Positions 6,903 through 14,106 of a stretch of DNA of 22,339 bases are shown here, in pieces; position 1 is the first letter of the stretch; each line of letters opens with the position of its first letter. The stretch lies in the IMG/VR virus record IMGVR_UViG_3300024520_000529, positions 1 through 22,339 of that record. The stretch is one strand, 5' to 3'. Both the position numbers and the translations under genes were made by a program. Below the pieces are notes generated by a model. That model was not told where the DNA came from, searched no databases, and saw only the letters and a program-made list of their open reading frames with translations. This DNA is from a virus.

Positions 6903-9692
6903 ATGGCTGAAGAAAATAAAAAAATACCATTAAACATCCCGCTGAAAGATGGAAGCACTCTCACCATCTATGTAACCGCAAGAGGCCCAGACAATAAAGG
7001 AAACATTGTTTCCTTTCATGAGCTTGCTGCCAATCCAGAAACCTCTCAACTGGCTGCTAGAGTAATAGCAGACGGTATGAAGGAGCAAATTGATCTTAGT
7101 CCTGCGGAGGTTGCTACTGGATGGTTAAACAGTATAGCATCAGGTGCATGGCTAGATGCAGCGGAGGAAGTAGGCTCTTCTATCCAAGCATTACCCGCTT
7201 TAACGGGTGGGTGGGATGAGTATACCGACAGAGCGCAACAACTAAGAGATGAGTTTAGGACATCTCAAGGGCTATTCCAAATAGCACATCCAGAGCAAGC
7301 TAACTGGGCGCGTTCTATTGGGTTTACTGTTCCAATGGGGCTTTCTATATTATCTGATCTTATAGCAACAAGGGGTGGAGCTTCTAGGGCTTCATTATCT
7401 AGGGCTGCTACTATGAGAGCCGCCAATCCATACCTCATGGCAACGGAGGGCTTCTTTCCAAACACCATAGAAGCTGCTCTAAAGATGTCTGCTTTAGCAG
7501 GAACAGAAAGCGTTATGACAAATGAGGGCTATCTTAGAGATAGGATAGAGGAGTTGCCCAGTGCATTAAGAGAAGGGGCTGAGTGGGGTGTTATATTAAA
7601 CTTTCTCCTTCATGGAGGCGTAAGATCTATTTCTGGTATTAACAATAGAGTAAAAAAGGTGAAGGATTGGTATGCAGCATCGAGAGATGAAGCAAGAATC
7701 GCAGATATAGAGGGCCAAAGAGTAAGACTGCCTTATCCACCAACAGAGGGAGGGACTACAACACCAGAAGTTTCTCCTTCCAGAGATGTTGCTTTAGATC
7801 TTGTTAATACTACATTAGCAAGTGATGCTCTTCGTGGTAGACCTACAACAGGAGCATCTCCAGCAATTATTTCTGATGCAACCACGGGTACAGGAACAGT
7901 TCATGGGCAAGCCCCTTTTATGCTAGGTGAGTTTGGTGGCCCAAGAACTCAGGTTCTACAAAAACAGTCCGTAAAAGATGATGTTCATTCTGGTCAAGAT
8001 GTTATTGATATGTTAAGAGAGAGGACAAATCTTGAAAATGTAAGAAGGGACGCTGCTTTGCCTCAAACGAATGCAGTAGATGATGTGCTTGCCTCAAGAG
8101 AAGGTAGACTAACTGGAAGGGTAGAAGGTGATGTAGTAGAGAGGCCCGGTGTTCTTGGTTCTGATCCACTTCCACCCGGAGTTGGCGTGGCAGATATCTA
8201 TTACTATAATGCTTATCAACATCCAGATGCTCCACTGTCTGGAGGGAGTGGTGGTCTTGGATTTAAGAATTTCTTTGGGGTGTGGAAGGGGTGGAATGAT
8301 GTATGGAAAAATGCTGTCAATCTTAGGGAACTAAGGATTACAGATAAGAAATCCCAAACACATACTGAAGATGGATTGAGCAACCAACTACCTGATGACT
8401 TCAATCAATTCTTGAGTGGTATTAGATTGGTTCCAAAGACTACACATAAAAGACATGGAACTAAAGTTGGTGTAGGGGCAGAAGCTAGGGTAGTACATGA
8501 GAAATACGATATTGTTCAACAACACTTTAACCCCAAGACTGAGAAGTGGGTTGATGTTGCTGCCGGTAGAAGCCCCAATCCTAAGTGGGAATCAAGACAG
8601 AAGTCTTCTAATGGGGATTGGGTAATTAGACTAAAACCAGAACATAATACTATCTCCTATGAAACCTTGCATGATATGAGGAAGGGATTACAGGCGAAGA
8701 TAAATGCTGCCGAAGCAAAAAATACTGGAGAAACCCCTGAGTTAAACGCTATCTATCGCCAGCTTAACGAAAGGATACACCCTAACAATCCAGACTTTGC
8801 TAAAGCTGATCGCTACCATCATCAGTACCAGAAAATGGTAACAGCATCAGGAGTGGGAACATCTGCGGTAGAATCTTCGCTTATTCCTCTGGAAAGAAGT
8901 GTTGCAAAAATGGGTGGCGATGAAATGAGAGCATACAAAGCAGCGCTTGTACAACAAATACAAAAATTAGGGTTAAGTCCAGAGGATCTAATAAAACCAA
9001 CTGGAAAAAGAATAAGAGATAAACTGCGTACCATGTTTCCAGCCGGTAGGACAGGGGATGATTTGTTTAACCAGATGATAAAAGAATTGTCTGATTCAGC
9101 AAAAATGGCAGAAACTGCCAAAGAAATTAAACCTGCATCTATCAAAGAACAAGCAGATGCCGCTATGCAAAATAAACGAGGATGGGGCAAAACTTTAGCT
9201 CTTTTAGCTAAGGTTCCTGCCTATAAATTTTCCCTGCCTTTTGCTTTGGGAAGAGATATTGTTGAGCAAGCTGGACGCATTGAGAAATTAGCAAGTGTAG
9301 CAACAGCTAGGGAATTGAATGATATCCTTAGTAGATTAAGCGGCCCTCCAGCCGAAAGACAGTTAGCGGAACTTGCATCACGAAAGGCTAGAGTTGAAGG
9401 CAATGACATTGAGGCTAATGCGATAATGGATTTAGTTCAATCTCTTAAAAAGGCTTCAGTACGTTACGGCGCATTACAGCACACTTTTATGGGGGAAAAA
9501 CAGGAAAGACAAAACTACCCCCTAGATACTTCTGATCCAAATGCTGCTTCTCTTAAATCGCTAATGCCGCAACAGCAAAGAGTTTATCCTGCATCGGATG
9601 CTATTAAAGGAGGTAGCTCTATGTTGATGGACGCAGGAGCAAAGTATATATTTAATCCTTTAAAGAGGCGGATTTTTTCAGGCCCAGAATGA
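6903..9692 (+). CDS. Very large putative internal/ejected virion protein (929 aa)
   Basis: The largest ORF of the window, starting six bases after the previous stop. The N-terminal about 60 residues form a small beta-type domain (IPLKDGSTLTIYVTARG). Residues 140-230 hold weakly hydrophobic helices (SIGFTVPMGLSILSDLIA; ALKMSALAGTESV; GVILNFLLHGGVRSI) like the membrane-prone hairpins of ejection proteins. Residues 250-450 are Thr/Pro/Gly-rich and probably extended. Residues 590-660 carry a helical pattern (LHDMRKGLQAKINAAE, then NPDFAKADRYHHQYQKM) that I have seen in large phage internal proteins. The C-terminal third is helical and basic. No peptidoglycan hydrolase motif is visible. It may form part of the DNA-transfer channel; this is inference. 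Confidence 0.5.
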   Translation: MAEENKKIPLNIPLKDGSTLTIYVTARGPDNKGNIVSFHELAANPETSQLAARVIADGMKEQIDLSPAEVATGWLNSIASGAWLDAAEEVGSSIQALPALTGGWDEYTDRAQQLRDEFRTSQGLFQIAHPEQANWARSIGFTVPMGLSILSDLIATRGGASRASLSRAATMRAANPYLMATEGFFPNTIEAALKMSALAGTESVMTNEGYLRDRIEELPSALREGAEWGVILNFLLHGGVRSISGINNRVKKVKDWYAASRDEARIADIEGQRVRLPYPPTEGGTTTPEVSPSRDVALDLVNTTLASDALRGRPTTGASPAIISDATTGTGTVHGQAPFMLGEFGGPRTQVLQKQSVKDDVHSGQDVIDMLRERTNLENVRRDAALPQTNAVDDVLASREGRLTGRVEGDVVERPGVLGSDPLPPGVGVADIYYYNAYQHPDAPLSGGSGGLGFKNFFGVWKGWNDVWKNAVNLRELRITDKKSQTHTEDGLSNQLPDDFNQFLSGIRLVPKTTHKRHGTKVGVGAEARVVHEKYDIVQQHFNPKTEKWVDVAAGRSPNPKWESRQKSSNGDWVIRLKPEHNTISYETLHDMRKGLQAKINAAEAKNTGETPELNAIYRQLNERIHPNNPDFAKADRYHHQYQKMVTASGVGTSAVESSLIPLERSVAKMGGDEMRAYKAALVQQIQKLGLSPEDLIKPTGKRIRDKLRTMFPAGRTGDDLFNQMIKELSDSAKMAETAKEIKPASIKEQADAAMQNKRGWGKTLALLAKVPAYKFSLPFALGRDIVEQAGRIEKLASVATARELNDILSRLSGPPAERQLAELASRKARVEGNDIEANAIMDLVQSLKKASVRYGALQHTFMGEKQERQNYPLDTSDPNAASLKSLMPQQQRVYPASDAIKGGSSMLMDAGAKYIFNPLKRRIFSGPE

Positions 9693-10018
9693 AAAAGATT
9701 TTATCTTTATTATTTCTAATATCTCTACCTGTCTCAGCAGAGATGAGGGTCGTTGAAGTTCCTACAAAAGTAGTATGCTGGGACTCTCTAACAGAGGCTC
9801 TCGATTACCATGCAGGAAAGTTTGGAGAGTATCCAATAGTAAAACTCTATTCCGGTGAGGATGGAGGTGGAATACTACTGGTAAAGCCAGATAAAACCAA
9901 GTGGACATTCCTCGCCTTTAAGCAAGACAAACCAAATAACAGAACAATTGTATGTGCCTTCTTTGAAGGATCTGCATGGGGCGTAGTTAATGTTCCACAG
10001 AATAAAATAGAGCTATGA
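9689..10018 (+). CDS. Exported small phage protein with signal peptide
   Basis: A 109-residue protein whose ATG overlaps the preceding TGA by four bases (ATGA), implying translational coupling. Residues 1-17 are a clear Sec signal peptide: KK, a hydrophobic core ILSLLFLISLPV and an SAE cleavage site. The mature part is about 90 residues with two cysteines (VVCWDSL and IVCAFFEG) that could form a disulfide in the periplasm, and it looks like a mixed alpha/beta domain (GILLVKPDKTKWTFLAFK). I know similar small exported proteins from environmental phages but not their role. Position at the head of the membrane-protein cluster suggests an envelope or lysis-related job. Confidence 0.6.
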   Translation: MKKILSLLFLISLPVSAEMRVVEVPTKVVCWDSLTEALDYHAGKFGEYPIVKLYSGEDGGGILLVKPDKTKWTFLAFKQDKPNNRTIVCAFFEGSAWGVVNVPQNKIEL

Positions 10019-10263
10019 CCAACGGAGTTCAATTCAGCAGGAGCATCTCTCTTGGACATATAATAGCTACTGTAGGTATTATAGTTGCAGGGTTTACCTT
10101 TATCTACGATCTGAGAGAAGCCATCAGCATCCTTCAGTTCAAAGGGGACACAGTTGAACAGAGATTAGATAGGATAGTAGATAGAACAGATTCCCAATTC
10201 GATCAGATTATGGATCATTTGGTTAGGCTTGAGGAAAAGATTGACACACTAAAAGAGGAATAG
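10015..10263 (+). CDS. Small single-span membrane protein with C-terminal coiled coil
   Basis: An 82-residue protein coupled to the previous gene through ATGA. Residues 12-32 (GHIIATVGIIVAGFTFIY) form one membrane segment, followed by a charged heptad region (RLDRIVDRTDSQFDQIMDHLVRLEEKIDTLKEE) that reads as a coiled coil. This topology, a short N-terminal anchor and long soluble coil, is seen in some holin-type and spanin-type phage proteins, so a lysis function is possible; nothing more specific can be seen. It lies between two genes for exported proteins. Confidence 0.55.
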   Translation: MTNGVQFSRSISLGHIIATVGIIVAGFTFIYDLREAISILQFKGDTVEQRLDRIVDRTDSQFDQIMDHLVRLEEKIDTLKEE

Positions 10264-10266
10264 TAA

Positions 10267-10926
10267 ATGCGTAAAATTTTAGCACTGATATTAATGTTAT
10301 CACCACTAGCTGTCTTAGGCGCAGACTTTGGAAAGATAGATGTAAACACAAAGATAAGCCATGAAGACGGTATACATGTAGGCTTAACTGGGAGTGGGAT
10401 ATATAGCTTCGGGTTAGCCGGTGACGGATACACATTTTCATTTAATGGAGAAGACAATGATATGGAACTTGGTGTTTCTGGAGTATATCTCAGCCATTCG
10501 GACTCAAAAAACATAGGGGTTGGTTATGGTGCTGGTGTTGGAATATTTGATGGCGGTGTTCATTATCACTGGATGTCGAACGGAGATCACGTTGTAGGAG
10601 GAGCCACTACGCTCACAGTTGGGGGTGTTGGCCTTGAAACTTCTGCAGATTGGAACCTGAGCGCCTCTGACATCACAGGAAAAGTGGGAACTTCACTAGA
10701 CTTGTGGGGCGCACAAGCATCCGCAGTATCTAAATGGGACATAGATGACCTATCTTATGACGGCTTGGAGCTGGGTGCAGGATATGCTATTCCAGTTGCT
10801 GCCGGTATACATATCACTCCGTCCGTTGGTATGGACTTTGACAGTGACTGGGGGCGTGGCGATGCAACTGCTTCTGTTGCTATTAACTTATCATTTGGCA
10901 GTAATGGAATTCAAACGCTATATTAA
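10267..10926 (+). CDS. Exported beta-rich, porin-like outer-membrane-type protein
   Basis: A 219-residue protein with an AGAGGA ribosome-binding site nine bases upstream. Residues 1-19 form a signal peptide (RKILALILMLSPLAVLGA, cleavage after LGA). The mature part is built of alternating polar/hydrophobic stretches with Gly and aromatic residues at intervals (IYSFGLAGDGYTFSF; GVGYGAGVGIFDGGVHYHW; LELGAGYAIPVAAGIHI), the pattern of transmembrane beta strands. The strand ATASVAINLSF near the end resembles the C-terminal beta-signal of outer-membrane proteins. About 200 residues would allow 8-12 strands. Similar phage genes can alter host surface or block superinfection; whether this one does is inference. 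A bacterial moron origin is possible. Confidence 0.55.
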   Translation: MRKILALILMLSPLAVLGADFGKIDVNTKISHEDGIHVGLTGSGIYSFGLAGDGYTFSFNGEDNDMELGVSGVYLSHSDSKNIGVGYGAGVGIFDGGVHYHWMSNGDHVVGGATTLTVGGVGLETSADWNLSASDITGKVGTSLDLWGAQASAVSKWDIDDLSYDGLELGAGYAIPVAAGIHITPSVGMDFDSDWGRGDATASVAINLSFGSNGIQTLY

Positions 10927-11025
10927 TTTATATTATGCAAATAACATCATCCCCCAGAGAGACGGTTGTCCTTCCTTACTTGTTTTGTCTTTGGTGGTTT
11001 CGGCAACGAACAACACCTAGAAAAA

Positions 11026-11217
11026 ATGTTAGCCTTCCAACACCTTGAAATAGTCAAGGAATCTTATAGACAACATCTATGGTTTACGGTTAAGCTCTCC
11101 TCTGTACTTTTTATACTGTCTATCTGCGCCCTTATTCATGGGCTACTCCCTTCTATACTGTTGGGAACAGTATCAGATAAGATCAAGCATTTAAATGCGG
11201 CACTTAGTGAAAGATGA
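11026..11217 (+). CDS. DUF6356-like small membrane protein
   Basis: The 63-residue form from ATG 11026 matches, by my recollection, the pattern of the DUF6356 family of small bacterial membrane proteins: HLEIVKESYRQHLWFTV followed by a membrane helix (LSSVLFILSICALIHGLLP), then LLGTVSDKIKHLNA. A TTG at 10966 would add 20 residues (FLTCFVFGGFGNEQ), but those do not fit the family N-terminus. Neither start has a strong ribosome-binding site. The gene overlaps the next by four bases (ATGA). The family has no firmly known function; here it sits among other single-span membrane proteins and could contribute to lysis or membrane modification. Confidence 0.6.
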   Translation: MLAFQHLEIVKESYRQHLWFTVKLSSVLFILSICALIHGLLPSILLGTVSDKIKHLNAALSER

Positions 11218-11648
11218 GCGATGCGATTGACGTAAGCGATAAAACTAAATTCGCTATGCCTATACGCAACCTGATATCTCTGGTTGCATCTGTGGCTGTA
11301 GGTGTCTGGGCTTACTTTGGCATTATTGAGCGACTTAACATGATTGAAACTCAAGCAATTTTAGTTCAGGCTGATCTAGTAAAGAACACCGAGTTCAGAA
11401 TTAAATGGCCCAGAGGCGAACTTGGAGCGTTGCCCGCAGATGCAGAACAGTTCATGTTAATTGAACACTTATCGGGGGAGTTTGACAAACTTCTTCACAA
11501 CATAGAAACTGGAAAGGCTCCATTCGACCAGCAACAGGCACTCACTCTGGACTTCTACAAGCAGAGAATAGAAACCCTTGAGGTTAAGGTTGAGACATTA
11601 AAAGATAACGTAGCAAACTTGAAGGCGCACAACGGTAATGATAATTAA
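11214..11648 (+). CDS. Membrane-anchored coiled-coil phage protein (spanin/holin-region)
   Basis: A 144-residue protein starting at an ATGA junction. One membrane span lies at residues 19-38 (LISLVASVAVGVWAYFGI), followed by a helix, then the segment TEFRIKWPRGELGALPADAEQFMLIEHL, whose WPRGxLGxLPADxEQFMLIE pattern I know from many marine phage proteins. The C-terminal 40 residues are a coiled coil (DFYKQRIETLEVKVETLKDNVANLKAH). The anchor and coiled coil with a periplasmic domain recall an inner-membrane spanin, but the WPRG family has no established role that I can name. It is followed by a small protein and a lipoprotein, the expected partner types in a lysis cassette. Confidence 0.6.
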   Translation: MSDAIDVSDKTKFAMPIRNLISLVASVAVGVWAYFGIIERLNMIETQAILVQADLVKNTEFRIKWPRGELGALPADAEQFMLIEHLSGEFDKLLHNIETGKAPFDQQQALTLDFYKQRIETLEVKVETLKDNVANLKAHNGNDN

Positions 11649-11895
11649 AACAATGTTTGTTCTAATGCTATTTGTTAATGGCAGTGTCATTGAGTTTATG
11701 GGACACCATGAGAATGAGAAAGGTGAATGGGTAGAGATGGGCGTACCGGGATGCCTCTCTATGAAGAGAACTCTTTCTAGGAATGGATGGAAAGATAATA
11801 CTGACACCAACACCAGATATGCCTGTGAAAAACATGAGGTTGCAGTAGAAGATGACTGGGAAGGCAGAGAAGTGGTAAGAAAAATCTTGGATTAA
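11638..11895 (+). CDS. Small conserved phage protein with hydrophobic N-terminus and cysteine pair
   Basis: An 85-residue protein overlapping the previous gene by 11 bases. The N-terminus (IIKTMFVLMLFVNGSVIEF) is hydrophobic but breaks into a beta-like VNGSVIEF turn, so it may be either a signal or anchor, or a buried strand. Two cysteines (GCLSMKRTLSRN and RYACEKHEVAVE) frame a charged helix, an arrangement seen in small proteins near lysis genes of environmental phages. The C-terminus is acidic then basic (DDWEGREVVRKILD). A second ATG at codon 6 is an alternative start. Function unknown. Confidence 0.5.
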   Translation: MIIKTMFVLMLFVNGSVIEFMGHHENEKGEWVEMGVPGCLSMKRTLSRNGWKDNTDTNTRYACEKHEVAVEDDWEGREVVRKILD

Positions 11896-11913
11896 CAACT
11901 ATGGAGACAATAA

Positions 11914-12006
11914 ATGGAAATACTCAAAAAGATATGGAAAGAAATCTCAGAAAAACCTTTATGGGCAATCGCTATTTTAATGGTTGCATGGTGGCTCTTT
12001 GCTTAA
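11914..12006 (+). CDS. Hidden 30-aa single-span membrane protein overlapping the lipoprotein gene
   Basis: A short ORF, below usual length cut-offs. GGAG at 11903-11906 lies seven bases before the ATG at 11914, the best ribosome-binding site in this neighbourhood. The product has a basic amphipathic start (EILKKIWKEISEKP) and a C-terminal membrane helix (LWAIAILMVAWWLFA), the topology of small phage membrane proteins. It ends at 12006, inside the start region of the lipoprotein gene in another frame, so translation of the two may be coupled. A holin-like or lysis-regulator role is possible but not shown. Confidence 0.5.
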   Translation: MEILKKIWKEISEKPLWAIAILMVAWWLFA

Positions 12007-12368
12007 TAATCCTGACGGGATGTTCAACGATCAAGAAGGCAGCGATAGTGGGGGCGTCGGCAGGATTGGGTGCGACTGCCGGGAGTGTGATCGCTGGGGG
12101 TGCGATTGCGCCAATAGCGGGGAGCATGATAGCTGCCTCTGCAGCATCTGCCGTGACGAGTACTACGGGTACAGACACCCAGCAATCTCTGGAGATAACG
12201 GGTGATGCCACAATTGTTCAGGAAGCGCCTTCAAATTTCTTTTCATTGTTACAACAGCTTGTGGAGGTTGGCGGATGGTTGCTGATCTTAATCTTTGTAG
12301 TTCCGATGGTGTTGGGATGGATAATTCCGGGGCCACTGACAACTCACAGGAAAAAGAAAAAGAGTTAG
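11961..12368 (+). CDS. Phage lipoprotein with glycine-zipper and C-terminal membrane helix
   Basis: From ATG 11961 the product is 135 residues. A lipoprotein signal (MVALCLIILTGC) ends in the lipobox LTGC, with Cys21 the expected lipidated residue and an Arg at position 4. Next comes a Gly/Ala-rich stretch with GxxxG spacing (IVGASAGLGATAGSVIAGG), like glycine-zipper proteins, then a Thr/Ser linker, a strong helix (WLLILIFVVPMVLGWIIPG) and a basic tail (HRKKKK). The frame is open back to 11901; ATGs at 11901, 11934, 11961 and 11988 are all possible, none with a clear ribosome-binding site, so start choice is uncertain. It overlaps the 30-codon ORF in another frame, reminiscent of Rz/Rz1 nesting. 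An outer-membrane spanin-like role is one possibility; the C-terminal helix argues against a plain Rz1. Confidence 0.6.
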   Translation: MGNRYFNGCMVALCLIILTGCSTIKKAAIVGASAGLGATAGSVIAGGAIAPIAGSMIAASAASAVTSTTGTDTQQSLEITGDATIVQEAPSNFFSLLQQLVEVGGWLLILIFVVPMVLGWIIPGPLTTHRKKKKS

Positions 12369-12616
12369 TCCTCGTAAAGTGGATGGATATCATATCCTAT
12401 TCAGACTGGACTACACACGATAAGATATCATGCCCCATATTTGAAAGTATTGGATGGTTGGTACACAGGGACAGTAAAGAGCTAAAAATAGCCACCACCC
12501 TAGACAGGCATGATGGCTTAGGAGAAAACGATGGTGAACCTACTTACTACGGGATAACTTCTTTTCCTTCTGGTTGCGTTCTTTCTTGCGTTCCTTTACA
12601 TAGTCTTCCAAGCTAA
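12275..12616 (+). CDS. Small conserved phage protein, last rightward gene of the late block
   Basis: A 113-residue product. The start at 12275 is supported by TGGAGGT seven bases upstream, although it overlaps the lipoprotein gene by 94 bases; ATG 12317 is an alternative. The conserved-looking part begins at residue 30: VLVKWMDIISYSDWTTHD, then SIGWLVHRDSKELKIATTL and ITSFPSGCVLSCVPL. I know this layout (a W-x-D start, a xSVGWLxxxDxxxxxxA core and an IPxGCVxxV end) from small phage proteins that look like one beta-barrel domain. Function is unknown. Its 3' end overlaps the convergent gene by 77 bases. Confidence 0.55.
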   Translation: MVADLNLCSSDGVGMDNSGATDNSQEKEKELVLVKWMDIISYSDWTTHDKISCPIFESIGWLVHRDSKELKIATTLDRHDGLGENDGEPTYYGITSFPSGCVLSCVPLHSLPS

Positions 12617-12788
12617 TACCCTCCATCTGCTCAAACCTCTTTTCCCAAGTAAGTGGTTGCCCAGCAGTTCTTAATTTCCCCTCTGGGGTGAGTTCATTTC
12701 TGTGCTTCCAACAGAACCTAGCAAAGTGTAGCCTCCTGTTGGCTTGATCCTTATTATATTTATCCTCCCAATTACTGAAGTCTACCAT
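12540..12788 (-). CDS. Small basic hypothetical protein, last gene of leftward block
   Basis: An 82-residue protein beginning five bases after the preceding stop. It is rich in charged and aromatic residues (NWEDKYNKDQANRRLHFARFCWKH; GQPLTWEKRFEQMEGISLEDYV) and ends in a strongly basic tail (KERKKERNQKEKKLSRSK). I do not recognise a family; the composition would fit a nucleic-acid-binding accessory protein. Its basic tail is encoded antisense to the conserved 3' end of the rightward 12275-12616 gene. Confidence 0.5.
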   Translation of the reverse strand: MVDFSNWEDKYNKDQANRRLHFARFCWKHRNELTPEGKLRTAGQPLTWEKRFEQMEGISLEDYVKERKKERNQKEKKLSRSK

Positions 12789-12793
12789 TATCT

Positions 12794-13333
12794 TCAGAAA
12801 GAAACGTCAAGTTTATCATACCGGATGTTATACATATCTACTAGGGTTTTAAACCCGTTTGATGAATCTTTGTCGCCCTTCCTCCATATTACGGCTTTCT
12901 GGAAAAATTCTTCTGCATCTATATCTCCGCAGTACCAAACTTTCTGAAGTTTTTTGTACCACTTTCCACCCATTCTTTTTAGACCGTCTGCTGGTTGTCC
13001 GTGGCGGCCACTTTTCTCAAACTGTAGGCTTATAAAAACATATTTGTCAGGCTGTTGGTGTTCGCTAGTTTTAGCAACCGATCCATCGTAATGAGGAAGT
13101 GGGGCAACAACACGGCGTTTTGTTTTTACTTCCAGCTTTTCTCCGTTATGTACTATGTCAAAGTCTTTACTGTCTTTTATGTTTTCCCCAATATAATTAG
13201 CAAAAGCGATCTCACCAAGCCTTCCTGCAAAATTTCCGGCTCCGCTTGTAATTGAATTATGTATGCCGCCCAGATTTTTTCCCCACTCAACGGCCTCTTC
13301 AATCATTGACTTATTAAAGGTAAGCTCTTTCAC
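12794..13333 (-). CDS. PD-(D/E)XK-type phage nuclease
   Basis: A 179-residue protein starting at GTG 13333 (ATG at codon 10 is an alternative). The restriction-endonuclease-like core is visible: GRLGEIAFANYIG with Glu41, FDIVHNGEKLEVKTKRR with Asp59 and the E68-V-K70 motif, which would bind metal and cut phosphodiester bonds. The remainder (DKYVFISLQF; KVWYCGDIDAEEF; LVDMYNIRYDKL) fits a core beta-sheet and C-terminal helices. It lies in the replication and nuclease operon between a metallophosphoesterase and a small basic protein. It could act in host DNA breakdown or recombination; restriction-type activity is less likely without a methylase beside it. Confidence 0.65.
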   Translation of the reverse strand: MKELTFNKSMIEEAVEWGKNLGGIHNSITSGAGNFAGRLGEIAFANYIGENIKDSKDFDIVHNGEKLEVKTKRRVVAPLPHYDGSVAKTSEHQQPDKYVFISLQFEKSGRHGQPADGLKRMGGKWYKKLQKVWYCGDIDAEEFFQKAVIWRKGDKDSSNGFKTLVDMYNIRYDKLDVSF

Positions 13334-13359
13334 GCTTTCTTACTTCGCCAACAAACGTG

Positions 13360-14106
13360 TTAGGTCATTATACTTCTTTGGGTTATCGCCCTTATCCCAT
13401 TGTAATATCCATCTCCGTCTAAACCCTCAAGCATGATAATGCCTCTCCACCATTGATACTCAGTGTCTTGACACCATGTTTCGGTGTACTTTGGGTGCGA
13501 GAAACATCCAGCAGATAATCCAAATATCTTTTGACCGTCAGGCTTAGTCTGTTCAGCATGGTTATACAGGTGAGAATGACCCTGTACCGCAGAACAATGC
13601 AACTTTGTAATCAAAGCGTGTCCTATATGTACAGAACTAATCGGTCTTCCTCCTACTCCTGATGTAAAGTAATGACTAAAGGTAATGCCCTGTATCGTTA
13701 CACACCTCTTAAATGGCGTGATCTTCCAGCCAAATCTTTCGTATTGTAAGTCTTCCATTCCAATAGATCCGTCAAGTTCTGGCGTAGTATTAACAGCCCT
13801 TGTTATCCTATCTTCATGGTTCCCTATGCACATATGCAGCTTGGGTTTGTACCCACGTATTCTTTTTATCGGAGCAAATAGTTTTTCTTGTGCATCTATC
13901 ACTGCCTTTACATCCTTGCTATACCTCCTACCCTCAAAGCCTTTGGTTCCCTTATCATAAGAGGACAGGCTAGGCATATCAGCCATGTCCCCTATGCACA
14001 CTATGACTTGAGGTTTTTCCCTTGCTATAAATTTTCCTAATGCAGTAAACCTTTTGTTGTCATAGTTAGGATGAGCGTGTGGATCACCGATAACCAGAAG
14101 ATTCAT
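13360..14106 (-). CDS. Calcineurin-like metallophosphoesterase
   Basis: A 248-residue protein whose ATG overlaps the preceding TAA. All the metal-site motifs of the family are present in order: GDPHAH (Asp8, His10), CIGDMAD (Asp40), CIGNHED (Asn96, His97), FSHYF (His145) and GHSH (His177, His179). Such enzymes hydrolyse phosphomono- or diesters with two metals; phage members are variously phosphatases or nucleases. The protein lacks the long capping and coiled-coil parts of SbcD/Mre11, so it is a compact stand-alone enzyme. Placed amid nucleases, DNA or nucleotide phosphate removal is likely, but the substrate is not predictable from motifs. Confidence 0.85.
   Translation of the reverse strand: MNLLVIGDPHAHPNYDNKRFTALGKFIAREKPQVIVCIGDMADMPSLSSYDKGTKGFEGRRYSKDVKAVIDAQEKLFAPIKRIRGYKPKLHMCIGNHEDRITRAVNTTPELDGSIGMEDLQYERFGWKITPFKRCVTIQGITFSHYFTSGVGGRPISSVHIGHALITKLHCSAVQGHSHLYNHAEQTKPDGQKIFGLSAGCFSHPKYTETWCQDTEYQWWRGIIMLEGLDGDGYYNGIRAITQRSIMT

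Noticed and set aside
10935-11048. 37-codon ORF with a hydrophobic VVLPYLFCLWWF segment before the DUF6356-like gene
   Set aside because: It could be a small membrane peptide, but there is no ribosome-binding site and no recognisable pattern, and it overlaps the next gene; support is too weak for a feature.
12489-12517. AGCCACCA/TGATGGCT inverted repeat as a terminator between the convergent blocks
   Set aside because: It has one G-T mismatch and a 13-base loop, lies inside the coding region, and has no U tract on either side.
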